The notes under the pieces were generated by a model that did not search any database, had not been told where the DNA came from, and saw only the letters and a list, made by a program, of their open reading frames with translations. From positions 3,098,963 to 3,162,962 of the forward strand of contig OY829650.1 in the NCBI GenBank assembly GCA_963691815.1: a stretch of 64,000 nt of DNA, written 5' to 3'. Origin of the DNA: Echiichthys vipera. Its lineage: Eukaryota; Chordata; Actinopteri; Perciformes; Trachinidae. The position numbers and the translations under genes are program-made. Shown piece by piece: positions 44,401-54,459 of this stretch; the first letter of the stretch is position 1, and each line of letters starts with the position of its first letter.

Positions 44401-44558
44401 TTTAAAAACACGAAAACAAGCGCCACGTGCATCACTTACGTTTCGGCGACGTAGAGCGTGCCGCAGCCCAGCTTCTGCCCGTCCAGCACCGCGGTGGTCT
44501 CGGCTTGTTCGTGCCGGACTCCCTCGGTGGGAGGACGGATGTCTTTCAGCAAAACCAT
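37321..44558 (-). CDS. clns1a: Methylosome subunit pICln (six exons, 249 aa)
   Basis: Joined exons 44558-44440, 43655-43519, 42071-41940, 41407-41297, 39584-39411 and 37397-37321. pICln is the PRMT5 methylosome subunit that chaperones Sm proteins during snRNP assembly, mainly in the cytosol. The product begins MVLLKDIRPPTEGVRHEQAE and has the PH-like fold signature RLSWFDGSGMGFFLEYP with HLYVMVNGK. Acidic stretches follow (GDDEDDDNSSSGDDDDEEG and DPEDDDSDNDFEGEEYDVEE), with MFSAMCECQALHPDP and DVPTFYT between. It ends GMEVDGAAMEVGQFEDADVE then HWYK. Human protein is 237 residues. All junctions are GT-AG with consistent phase. Confidence 0.96.
37607..38187 (-). mobile_element. Tc1-mariner/pogo-like element carrying a helix-turn-helix fragment
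   Basis: Ends CCGTATTTTC and GGGAAATACAG beside TA, with inner text typical of abundant fish elements (TTATAAGGCGC). On the minus strand, 37937-37782 encodes 51 codons: MAPVKRHAYDAEFTLKAISH, then NRAAAREFNMNQSMVPKWRK. This is a pogo/Tigger-type N-terminal DNA-binding motif. The DDE domain is absent. A shorter copy is at 61849-62214. Confidence 0.75.
38208..38480 (+). mobile_element. tRNA-derived SINE
   Basis: A-box region GACTGTGGCTCAG, B box GGTTCGATCCCC, then ATGTCGAAGTGTCCTTGG, AAGACACTGAACCCCGAATT, GAAAGCGCCTTGAGTAG and AAGTCCATTTA. This is a common fish SINE. It lies in the last intron of clns1a. Confidence 0.85.
39183..39229. repeat. Perfect 22-bp inverted repeat with 3-nt loop
   Basis: Left arm 39183-39204 (AGTATAATATAACC start) and right arm 39208-39229 are exact reverse complements around AAG. 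Located about 180 bp past clns1a exon 5, inside intron 5. Confidence 0.97.
39411..39584 (-). CDS. clns1a: clns1a exon 5
   Basis: 174 nt. Acceptor CCGCCCCTCAG, donor GAAG then GTTTGAG. Encodes DVPTFYTCDEGLSALTQEG and MLAQSVAQQYHMAGVRTEE. Confidence 0.95.
40684..40931 (-). mobile_element. PIF/Harbinger-like element, partial
   Basis: Holds the CACGTG-rich block, the GGGCCGTGGCCGACAAG block and the terminal GTGAGTGCGCCC. The SANT remnant and the far TIR are missing. In clns1a intron 4. Confidence 0.7.
41297..41407 (-). CDS. clns1a: clns1a exon 4
   Basis: 111 nt. Acceptor in a TG-repeat tract ending TTGCAG, donor GGCTG then GTGAGG. Encodes EPMFSAMCECQALHPDPEDD and the second acidic stretch. Confidence 0.95.
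41412..41448. repeat. (AC)n microsatellite
   Basis: CA run forming the tract before the clns1a exon 4 acceptor. Confidence 0.95.
41664..41895. mobile_element. MITE with TAACACCCTTTCAAAATA terminal inverted repeats (second copy)
   Basis: Same termini as 2643-2879; the flanks extend the symmetry (GACGTAACACCC and GGGTGTCACGTC). It sits in clns1a intron 3, ending 45 bp from exon 3. Confidence 0.75.
41940..42071 (-). CDS. clns1a: clns1a exon 3
   Basis: 132 nt. Acceptor CACCCTTGCAG, donor GGCAT then GTGAGTT. Encodes the first acidic stretch and ITEIRFVPSDKVA. Confidence 0.95.
42238..43335. repeat. 42-bp minisatellite block M4 (clns1a intron 2)
   Basis: About 26 copies of AGATGATGAAACGACTAAAA plus a CAGACACAAAACACCACAAA half. 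Clearly related to the aqp11 units but diverged: GATGATGAAACG replaces GATGCAAAATG. Confidence 0.95.
43519..43655 (-). CDS. clns1a: clns1a exon 2
   Basis: 137 nt. Acceptor TTTTTCCTGCGCAG, donor CAGCG then GTGAGAG. Encodes RLSWFDGSGMGFFLEYPAIG and HLYVMVNGKLSG. Confidence 0.95.
44440..44558 (-). CDS. clns1a: clns1a exon 1
   Basis: 119 nt. ATG is the complement of 44556-44558; donor AAAC then GTAAGT, phase 2. Encodes the first PH-domain strands ending CGTLYVAE. Confidence 0.95.
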
Positions 44559-44900
44559 CGTCCGGACCCTGCTGTCAACAACAACAAACCGCGAGACCTG
44601 CTTCGTGCTACAAAAGCGTGCTAATTTCACTGATTTAACCCGGGATAACCTCACGGAAAAGGACCGACTCGACGGCTAAGAGGCAGCCGAGCTGTGCGCT
44701 TCTTCTCCGGGATCAACACAACCGGGCCGAGCCGCTCAGGGAAGTCCACACGAGCGCGGTAACGGCTGGACACGCGCACACACACCAACTGGCGACGCTC
44801 GTGAGGCTCGACCTTTCAAAGCTGCGAGCTCCTCCGAAAATGACGTAATTACGTAGTTACGTCTGTTTGTACGTAACGTCCCTATTCCCGGAGCCACAGT
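44559..44900 (-). promoter_or_regulatory. clns1a: clns1a promoter region with clustered ACGTA/ACGTAA sites
   Basis: CpG-rich sequence upstream of the ATG. At about 44838-44880 it carries TGACGTAA, TTACGTAG, TTACGTC and GTACGTAAC within 42 bp, resembling CREB or PAR-bZIP sites. No TATA box. Confidence 0.5.
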
Positions 44901-44944
44901 GCGCGTGAACGTTTCTTACACCGTCAGAGTTCATGTGTTTGGCG

Positions 44945-45050
44945 CCATCCAGTGGCCACAGCGGGTAACTGCACCCACGTTATTATTATTTGTATTATTA
45001 TTATTTTTATTATTATTCATCCAGTGGTCACAGCGGGTAACTGCACCCAA

Positions 45051-45091
<41 letters not shown>

Positions 45092-45122
45092 TCCAGTGGC
45101 CACAGCGGGTAACTGCACACAA

Positions 45123-45158
<36 letters not shown>

Positions 45159-45194
45159 TTTCATCCAGTGGTCACAGCGGGTAACTGCACCCAA

Positions 45195-45232
<38 letters not shown>

Positions 45233-45263
45233 TCCAGTGGCCACAGCGGGTAACTGCACACAA

Positions 45264-45307
<44 letters not shown>

Positions 45308-45340
45308 TCCAGTGGTCACAGCGGGCAACTGCACACAAGT
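44945..45340. repeat. About 60-bp tandem repeat with internal (TTA)n
   Basis: Six copies of CATCCAGTGGYCACAGCGGG TAACTGCAC followed by a TTA run of varying length. Less regular relatives continue to about 45700. Confidence 0.9.
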
Positions 45341-45484
45341 TATTTTAATTTAAAATAAATGTTTTATTGTCAATTCAATTAAAATACATTTATTATTATT
45401 ATTGTTATTATTATTATTATTCATCCAGTGGCCACACCCAGGTTATTTTAATTTAAAAATAAATGTTTTATTGTCAGTGAAATT

Positions 45485-45665
45485 AAAACACTTTTATTAT
45501 TATTATTTTTTTATCATCATTATTATTATTATTTTATTATCATTATTATTATTTTTATTATCATCATTATTATTATTATTATTTTATCATCATTATTATT
45601 TTATTATCATTATTATTATTTTTATTATCATCATTATTATTATTATTTTTAATTATTATTATTCA
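45485..45665. repeat. ATT/ATC trinucleotide-rich tract
   Basis: Imperfect TTATTA/TCATTA run. Confidence 0.9.
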
Positions 45666-45699
45666 CTCAGTGGTCACTACGGTTAACTACACCCAAGTT

Positions 45700-47740
45700 A
45701 TTTTAAATAAAAATAAATGTTTTATTGTAAATTCAATTAAAACACTATTATTATTATTATTATCATGAAGAGAATATTATTGCAAATATAAGACATTTTA
45801 TAATAATATAACCTTCGTCTGATATGTAACATTTATGTATTTCATATATCAGTAATAGTATCTGTGAAATACTAATATTTTTCTCTGTGCCTTGATGTAA
45901 ATGTAAAATATTTAAAACTATTGTATATATTGTTCCTGTTATTCTCATATTTTATATTTCCGTGTTTGTATTTTTCATATTTTTCTATAATTTAGGGACA
46001 TTTTCCCATTCGTGGGCTAACAAAGGAACATCTTATCTTATCTTATAGTTTATTCTATATTATTTATACTGTGTAGAAATACCTTATACATGTAATCCTT
46101 TATTGTCAAATTCAACTGTTTATATTAAATTCTTATTATAAACTGAGTATATTTAATTGTCTAAAATAATGTTTATATATATATGAGTTAAAACTGCATT
46201 TTTAAAACATCAGTTTCATTCAGAACCTGATTTATGAAACATTTTATGCTTAAAATTATGGCATAAATAGATTTTTCATGTCCGTATTTTCTGATTCATG
46301 CAGATAAAAATAAATAAAAATAAAACAAATTAAAACAATAACTTTGAACCTTCACTCTTCACATTTCTGTTCTGGAAAAGTACAAAAATGAGCTCAGAGT
46401 TAATAAGATAAAGCCTCATTTGCATATGTAAACATAACGGTTCAGGAAAGTTGCAATACAAAAAGAATAAATAAGAATAAATAATAATTAGAGGATTAAA
46501 TAAGAAAAGAGTCGCAGACACGTGTGTTTTTGAGGAGATGCCTGGGATGTTGGTTTTTAATAACTTAGAAAACATTTATGTTACAGCAAAACTACAGTAA
46601 CAGTACAACAGAGCGATGAGAGGAGCCGCACACGCACACGCACACGTGTCCAACCCAGCACGGACGCACGCCAGCGTCAGAGGGCGTGACCCCCCCCCCC
46701 CCCCCACGCTGCTCAAACTGACCTAAAAGAGTCGGATCAGGGTTTTTAATGTGAGTCAGAGTCGTGTTTCCGCCTCAGTGTCCTAAAGAAAACCCTCCTG
46801 ATGCTGAAGACGCTGCGCTCCCGCGTTAAAGGCACAGTTCTGATGTTTGGAAGTGTGTTTGCATGAGCGGAGAATCCACAGTCAGCAGCCGGACGCACTT
46901 TAAACACCTAAAAAGTGGATTTAGAGGAGTTTCCCCGTCCTCTTTAAAGTGTGAAATCACCTTTTTCTGCACGTTCATGCGTTAAATCCTCCACAGAGAC
47001 AGTTTCTACTTCTTCTAAACAAACATGAAGCAACATGTGTTAATAAAACGGGATTAAATCAGAGTACAAGGTTTGTTAAATAGAGAATAATGTGAAAATA
47101 AATGCGTAAAAACAGTAAAAAAGTACGGATTTTAAACTCAGATTATAGAAAAACATGTTTAAGCGCTTTATTCCTGTCGACCTTTCTTCCTAATTTCATT
47201 CCTTTAGTGTAAAAAAGCTTAAATTCAGCCGTTAATGGTGTTTAACGACGCTCGTGTCCACTGCTGCTGCTGTTCCACGTCGTGTCCATTAGAGGGCGCA
47301 GCAGTAATAATGAATCTCGGGCACGAGGGGAAAAGAACGTTACGGCGTCTTTGTTTGTTATGTTCACTGAAGGAGACAAAAACGATATAAATCCAAACGT
47401 GGACGACGCTTTATTCGGGATCTTTCCACCCTGGTTACGTTCACGACGGGTCGGACTGGAGCCGCTCGCCGCTCTCGTCAAAGCCGCCAGACTCCAGTTT
47501 CTGGTGCGTCGCTGCCTCCGTCTGTTTGTTCGTTTGTTCTCAACTATTTTAACGCTAAAGTCACACGACAACACAGACGAACCGACAGACGGAGGCAGAG
47601 GTGGAACAGAAACTCCCGTGTTTCTGTGACGTGAAATCCCCGTTTTTATCAGCGGCGTCTGGCGGCTTCGATGAGAGCGGAGAAAACGGATTCACTTAAA
47701 GTTTAATACTGGCGTAAAATCATCCCACGGTCTTTTTCTG
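45700..47740. other. Intergenic stretch without an assignable gene
   Basis: Includes a C homopolymer of about 17 near 46690 and overlapping plus and minus frames at 47242-47629, neither with known motifs or splice support. The GC-rich part at 47.25-47.63 kb could be an unrecognised exon. Confidence 0.4.
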
Positions 47741-47749
47741 CTTTACACT

Positions 47750-48303
47750 CATCAAATAAACCATCAAGACAGTTTTTTTAACTATTAACAGAGAAATCCA
47801 GGAGAGTCGCTAACAGCCGGACGTGGCTAACAGTGATTAGCTCGGGGCAGCACGGTGAAGGCATTCAAAGGTCTTTTTTAACCACTAATGCTGCTGAAAA
47901 TAACAGCAAACCTCTGCAGCAGCATGAGAAGAGTCCCTACACACTAAACAAAGCAGCAACAGCGTAGTTAGTGAAGCCAGAGTGTATTAAAAGAGTGTTT
48001 TAAAGACTTACCTACTGGCCCCTGTACCAGCTCCTCTCATAGTAAAGTCCATTACAGTGGATTACCAAAGTCAATCCCAAAGGAAGGAGCCCATTGGTGC
48101 TTTGTTTTGTGTGTAGGGACTCTTCTCATGCTGCTGCAGAGGTTTGCTGTTATTTTCAGCAGCATTAGTGGTTAAAAAAGACCTTTGAATGCCTTCACCG
48201 TGCTGCCCCGAGCTAATCACCGTTAGCCACGTCCGGCTGTTAGCGACTCTACTGAATTTCTCTGTTAATAGTTTAAAAAACTGTCTTAATGGTTTATTGG
48301 ATG
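47750..48303. repeat. Foldback element: two 209-bp inverted arms, 135-bp spacer
   Basis: Left arm about 47750-47958 (ATCAAATAAACCATCAAGAC start) and right arm about 48095-48303 are near-perfect reverse complements, including GCTAACAGCCGGACGTGGC and TGCTGCTGCAGAGGTTTGCT. The spacer is unrelated. No coding sequence. Resembles a long-TIR MITE. Confidence 0.9.
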
Positions 48304-48529
48304 TTTAAAATACGTATTTTTTTTTGCTGTTTTTATGCATTTATTCTCATTATTCTGTATTTAACAAACCTCGTACTTTGATTTAATCACGTTTTATTAA
48401 CACTTGTTGCTTCATCACTGAAAATAAAGCTGTGAATGAAACGTTTCATCTCCGTTAACGACACTTTAAAACATCAGAACGCAGTTTTTAAAGATGCACG
48501 TGATTTAAAAACAGCTGATTTTTATTCTA

Positions 48530-49985
48530 AAAATTTTGCTTTTGACCCCAAACTTTTGCTTTTAAATGAAAAACCTTTGCTTTTAAACTAAAATTTTTGC
48601 TTTTAATTCATGAAATTTTGCTTTTAAATGAAAAACTTTTGCTTTTAAATGAAAAACTTTTGTTTTTTTGTTTCAGAGTCTGAACAAACGGAGGAAAAGA
48701 AGCTGAAGGAACATTTTGAACATTGATCCGACAGCGAAACAGAAGAAAACTCCAGTTTTCCATCAAATATTAAATCTTATTTTAACGGTTTTGGCAAAAA
48801 GTGAGAACTTCAAACTCTTCGATTCAAAACCACTCGAGTCTCAAAAAGTGACTTTTATCTAAAAAGTGACGTTTTCCCGTCGACTCTAAAGTCAAATAAA
48901 GTGAATTTAAAACACTGAATTGTGGCGATTTTGTTCTTTTAACCATTAAAGAAACAAATAAAAGTTTTTTAAATGTGCATTTTTTACGTTTAAGTCCCAA
49001 AATAAACTTTTATTTGTTTGTTTTAATTAAACACAAAAGTCTTCGTGTATAAAAACGATGTTTTTTTAACGGATTTCTGCCATTTTTCATCTGTTTTGAT
49101 TTTTTTTTGGATAAAATTTGTTTTTGTTTTCTTAAAAACAAATTTAAATAATATGTTTTGCGCATGAAGACGTTCAGAGTTGTGTCGGTTACGTTTGTGT
49201 TTTTAAAGCAAATAAAATTAATTTGATTTAAAGGTTTTTATGTGAATCAGAAATTTTTGCTTTAAAATCAAAGTTTTTCTTTTTTATACAAAAGTTTTGC
49301 TTTTAAATCAAAAAGTTTTGCCTTTTATTTCGTAAATTTTGCTTTCAAATCTATAAGTTTTGATTTTACTGCTGAAATTTTGCTTTAAAGTCCATAAAAT
49401 TTGCTTTTAAATCTAAAAGTTTTGCCTTTACATCTAAGTTTGGCTTTTTATTCCTGAAATTTTGCATTTAAACCCCAAACATTTGCTTTTAAACCCCAAA
49501 CTTTTGCTTTAAAACCCCAAACTTTTGCTTTTAGACTCAAAACTTTTGCTTTTAGACCCAAAACTTTTGCTTTTAGACCCAAAATTTTGCTTTTAGACTC
49601 AAAACTTTTGCTTTTAGACTCAAAACTTTTGCTTTTAAACCCCAAACTTTTGCTTTCAGACCCAAAACTTTTGCTTTTAGACTCAAAACTTTTGCTTTTA
49701 GACTCAAAACTTTTGCTTTTAGACCCAAAATTCTGCTTTTAGACTCAAAACTTTTGCTTTTAGACTCAAAACTTTTGCTTTTAAACCCCAAACTTTTGCT
49801 TTCAGACCCAAAACTTTTGCTTTTAGACCCAAAAATTTTGCTTTCAAGTCAAAAACTTTTGCTTTTAAACCCCAAACTTTTGCTTTTAGACCCAAAACTT
49901 TTGCTTTTAGACTCAAAACTTTTGCTTTTAGACTCAAAACTTTTGCTTTTAGACCCAAAACTTTTGCTTTAAGACCCAATTTAAA
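48530..49985. repeat. 21-bp minisatellite
   Basis: Tandem ACTTTTGCTTTTAGACTCAA-type units, degenerate at 48.53-48.66 and 49.24-49.45 kb and regular from 49.48 to 49.98 kb. Minus-strand frames read KAKVLSL heptads because the unit is seven codons long. Not called as coding. Confidence 0.9.
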
Positions 49986-50524
49986 TTGCAGTGTTCATAG
50001 TTTTGCTTTCAGTTTATTTTCCCGATGATGAAACAAAAGTAAAACATAAAGTTGATATAAACTTTTATAAACTTTTGTAACCTTGAAGAAGCCGATTAAA
50101 ATAAAATCGTGTCGGAAACGTTCAGAATCTTTGCGGCTCTCATCTGAACCCGTGTTTATCGAACCGCTGAGATTTGAACCTTTGACAGGAAGTTGATTCA
50201 CCAGAGTTCAAACAAAAACACCAAATTTTTGTTTGTTTGCAGACAGATATTGTGAATTATGAGTGAATTAAACAGCAGAACGTCTTTTTTAGTCCGTTTC
50301 TCTCTATAAGATGAATAAAGTGGAGATTTTCAGGCGTTCACACTTTAACATTTATGCAGGAAACACATTTCCCAGAGTGAAACGTGCTGATTTTATAGAG
50401 TAAACGCGTTCCTCTGCCGCGCACACACACGGTTAACTACACGGCTGTTCGACACGTGGCTGTGAAGGAGCGAGCCGCTTGAAAATGCGCTTTATTTCTT
50501 GTTTTTAGAGCTTTCTGACTCTAA

Positions 50525-51120
50525 GAGCGCACTCACACTGTCCTCCCGGACCGAGACCCGTGCTTTAGGGTCCTTGTCACCCCCTCCAGGCCCGTTTGTA
50601 CTCACACTACCTGGGCCTCGGAGAATGCTTCTTGCTGTCCATACGCCATCACGCCGTAACACGTCACACGCATTGATGACGTCATGGCGATGCGTCACTT
50701 TGTTTCCAGATCTTTCCGTAGACCTCGGAGTTTTTGTGCGTCTTGTCGACTGTTTTTGAATCTTTTCATCGACCAAATCTGCAGTAAACACTCCACCTCC
50801 GCATCACACCAACGTGAACCTTTCACCGCCATTGTTTTAAATGTCCGCGCATGGTCCCTCCTTCTTTTTTCTACGTCCCAACAGGCGCACAGGAAATGAC
50901 CTCAGAACCGCCGTAGGCCTCGTGCTCGTACACGTGTGCACGCTCGTCCTCGTACATGTGCAAACGGCTCCGCTAAAGCCCACCTCTTTCAAGCGGGCCG
51001 TGGACGGTCCGCTGGCCGCAGTTGTGCGCTGAACGGGTGCGCTCACACTACTTAAAGGTTCTAGGCTTTAGCTGAAAAAACGGTTTTGGCCGCAACCAAA
51101 AGGACAGTGTGAGGAGGCTC
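50525..51120 (-). mobile_element. PIF/Harbinger-like non-autonomous element
   Basis: Starts GAGCGCACTCACACTGTCC and ends GGACAGTGTGAGGAGGCTC, with the SANT-like remnant, TGACGTCA and CACGTG-rich block in reverse orientation. Confidence 0.8.
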
Positions 51121-51289
51121 TTAGTTTGACAAACACAGGCTCAGAGTTTCATGCGTTTCAGCTCAAACGTCCTGACACAAGAAATCAAGTAAAAATAAAA
51201 ACCTCTGCGAGACGTTTGGAGTCGGACTTTGGGCGTTTGAAGTCAAAGAAATCATGAGAAAGTCAAAGTGAGGGGGAGAAACGGCCTTT

Positions 51290-54035
51290 TCCCTGCAAAA
51301 GTCACCAAAACAAAGACGTTAAAGAAGCTTTCGTCGACTTTTTAAAGGCGGAAAACACAACGTTAGCAGTGAACGAAGCTTTGCTCCTTCCTTTAAAACC
51401 CTTTAATGTGACCTTAACCTTTAAAGTTGGACGCCGCGGGGCGTTAGCGAGCGGCGTCCGGCTCCGTGAACGAACTCCTCGCTGGTTTTCTTTCAAAGGA
51501 ATCTCAAAAGTCTCCAAAACAAAGACGTTAAAGAAGCTTTTGTCGACTTTTTAAAGGCAGAAAACACAAAGTTAGCAGTAAACGAAGCTTTGCTCCTTCC
51601 TTTAAAACCCTTTGATGTGAAATTAACCTTTAAAGTTGGACGCGGCGGGGCGGAGAGCGAGCGAGGGAGCGGCGCCCGGCTCCGTTAAACGAACTCGAAT
51701 CTCAAAAGTCTCCAAAACAAAGACGTTAAAGAAGCTTTTGTCGACTTTTTAAAGGCTGAGAAACACGAAGTTATCAGTGAATAAAGCTTTGCTCCTTCAA
51801 TTTAAAACCCTTTAATGTGAAATTAACCTTTAACGCAGCAGGGCGGAGAGCGAGCGAGGGAGCGGCGTCCGGCTCCGTTAAACGAACTCCTCGCTGGTTT
51901 TCTTTCACACGAATCTCAAAAGTCTCCAAAACAAAGACGTTAAAGAAGCTTTTGTCGACTTTTTAAAGGCGGAAAACACAAAGTTAGCAGTAAACGAAGC
52001 TTTGCTCCTTCCTTTAAAACCCTTTGATGTGAAATTAACCTTTAAAGTTGGACGCGGCGGGGCACAGAGCGAGCGAGGGAGCGGCGTCCGGCTCCGTTAA
52101 ACGAACTCCTCGCTGGTTTTCTTTCCCACGAATCTCAAAAGTCACTAAAACAAAGACGTCAAAGAAGCTTTTGTCGACTTTTTAAAGGCGGAGAAAACAC
52201 AAAGTTAGCAGTGAACGAAGCTTTGCTCCTTCAATTTAAAACCCTTTAATGTGAAATTAACCTTTAAAGTTGGATGCCGCGGGGCGGAGAGCGAGCGAGG
52301 GAGCGGCGTCCGGCCCCGTGAACGAACTCGAATCTCAAAAGTCAGCAAAACAAAGACGTTAAAGAAGCTTTTGTCGACTTTTTAAAGGCGGAAAACACAA
52401 AGTTAGCCGTGAATAAAGCTTTGCTCCTTCTTAAAAAACCCTTTAATGTGAAATTAACCTTTAAAGTTGGACGCTGCGGGGCGCAGAGCGAGCGGCGTCC
52501 GGCTCTGTGAACGAACTCCTCGCTGGTTTTCTTTCACAGGAATCTCAAAAGTCTCCAAAACAAAGACGTTAAAGAAGCTTTCGTCGACTTTTTAAAGGCA
52601 GAGAAACACAAAGTTAGCAGTGAACGAAGCTTTGCTCCTTCCTTTAAAACCCTTTAATGTGAAATTAACCTTTAACGTTGGACGCGGCGGGGCGGAGAGC
52701 GAGCGAGGGAGCGGCGTCCGGCTCCGTGAACGAACTCCTCGCTGGTTTTCTTTCACAGGAATCTCAAAAAACAACAAAACAAAGACGTCAAAGAAGCTTT
52801 TGTCGACTTTTTAAAGGCAGATGACACAAAGTTAGCATCAACGAAGCTTTGCTCCTTCCTTTAAAACCCTTTAATGTGAAATTAACCTTTAAAGTTGGAC
52901 GCCGCGGGGCGGAGAGCGAGCGAGGGAGCGGCGCCCGGCTCCGTTAAACGAACTCGAATCTCAAAAGTCTCCAAAACAAAGACGTTAAAGAAGCTTTTGT
53001 CGACTTTTTAAAGGCTGAGAAACACGAAGTTATCAGTGAATAAAGCTTTGCTCCTTCAATTTAAAACCCTTTAATGTGAAATTAACCTTTAACGCAGCAG
53101 GGCGGAGAGCGAGCGAGGGAGCGGCGTCCGGCTCCGTTAAACGAACTCCTCGCTGGTTTTCTTTCACACGAATCTCAAAAGTCACCAAAAACAAAGACGT
53201 TAAAGAAGCTTTTGTCGACTTTTTAAAGGCGGAAAACACAAAGTTAGCAGTAAACGAAGCTTTGCTCCTTCCTTTAAAACCCTTTGATGTGAAATTAACC
53301 TTTAAAGTTGGACGCCGCGGGGCGCAGAGCGAGCGAGGGAGCGGCGTTCGGCTCCGTTAAACGAACTCCTCGCTGGTTTTCTTTCACACGAATCTCAAAA
53401 GTCAGCAAAACAAAGACGTTAAAGAAGCTTTTGTCGACTCTTTAAAGGCGGAGAAAACACAAAGTTAGCAGTGAACGAAGCTTTGCTCCTTCCTTTAAAA
53501 CCCTTTAATGTGAAATTAACCTTTAAAGTTGGACGCCGCGGGGCGGAGAGCGAGCGAGGGAGCGGCGTCCGGCCCCGTGAACGAACTCGAATCTCAAAAG
53601 TCAGCAAAACAAAGACGTTAAAGAAGCTTTTGTCGACTTTTTAAAGGCGGAAAACACAAAGTTAGCCGTGAATAAAGCTTTGCTCCTTCTTAAAAAACCC
53701 TTTAATGTGAAATTAACCTTTAAAGTTGGACGCTGCGGGGCGCAGAGCGAGCGGCGTCCGGCTCTGTGAACGAACTCCTCGCTTGTTTTCTTTCACAGGA
53801 ATCTCAAAAGTCACCAAAACAAAGATGTTAAAGAAGCTTTCGTCGACTTTTTAAAGGCGGAGAACACAAAGTTATCAGTGAACGAAGCTTTGCTCCTTCC
53901 TTTAAAACCCTTTAATGTGAAATTAACCTTTAAAGTTGGACGCAGCGGGGCGGAGAGCGAGCGAGGGAGCGGCGTCCGGCTCCGTTAAACGAACTCCTCG
54001 CTGGTTTTCTTTCACAAGAATCTCAAAAAACAACA
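51290..54035. repeat. About 210-bp satellite with a 1.26-kb higher-order unit
   Basis: About 13 monomers, each with AAAGACGTTAAAGAAGCTTT, GTCGACTTTTTAAAGGC, GAAGCTTTGCTCCTTC, AACCCTTTAATGTGAAATTA and a CpG-rich GAGCGAGCGAGGGAGCGGCG box. Variant-specific markers repeat about 1259-1260 bp apart (51755 and 53015; 52320 and 53579; 52760 and 54019), so six monomers form a higher-order unit present twice. Confidence 0.92.
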
Positions 54036-54459
54036 AAAAACGATGATGAAGTCGCAGTTTTAATCCTTTTTTCCGTGTTTGTTTGCTTGTTTGTTTGTTT
54101 TCCACACATCACTCACAGCAGCATCTCTCCTCCTCGCCTTCATATAGAAAATATAACACTATATTTTACAAGAGGACTAAAGAGAAACAGAACATCTATT
54201 ATCTTACAGCGTACGGGCGGAGTATGTACAGCAGACAGGGAACCCGCCAGAGCCGAGTCGAGGACCAACGAGCGGCGGGAAAACACCGAAACACGAGCTT
54301 CGTTCTGGATCCAAACGGCGTTTTTCCTTCTTTAAACGTCGGAAACTTGGATTTAAACACAGAATATTTCAAGAGTCCTTTGCACGGATGAGTCGAGCCG
54401 TCGATTCTTAGTGTAATGTGCATTATTGTGTTTATTTTCCTGTTAAAGGACCGCTCGTG

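Noticed and set aside
44931..45353. Poly-Asn, poly-Leu or poly-Ile frames
   Set aside because: Translations of (TTA)n within a 60-bp tandem repeat.
47242..47629. Overlapping 110- and 115-codon frames on both strands
   Set aside because: No recognised motif, splice site or promoter; kept only as a remark on the GC-rich patch.
49448..49979. Heptad KAKVLSL coiled-coil-like protein
   Set aside because: 21-bp tandem repeat giving an artificial seven-residue period; no ATG context or transcription evidence.
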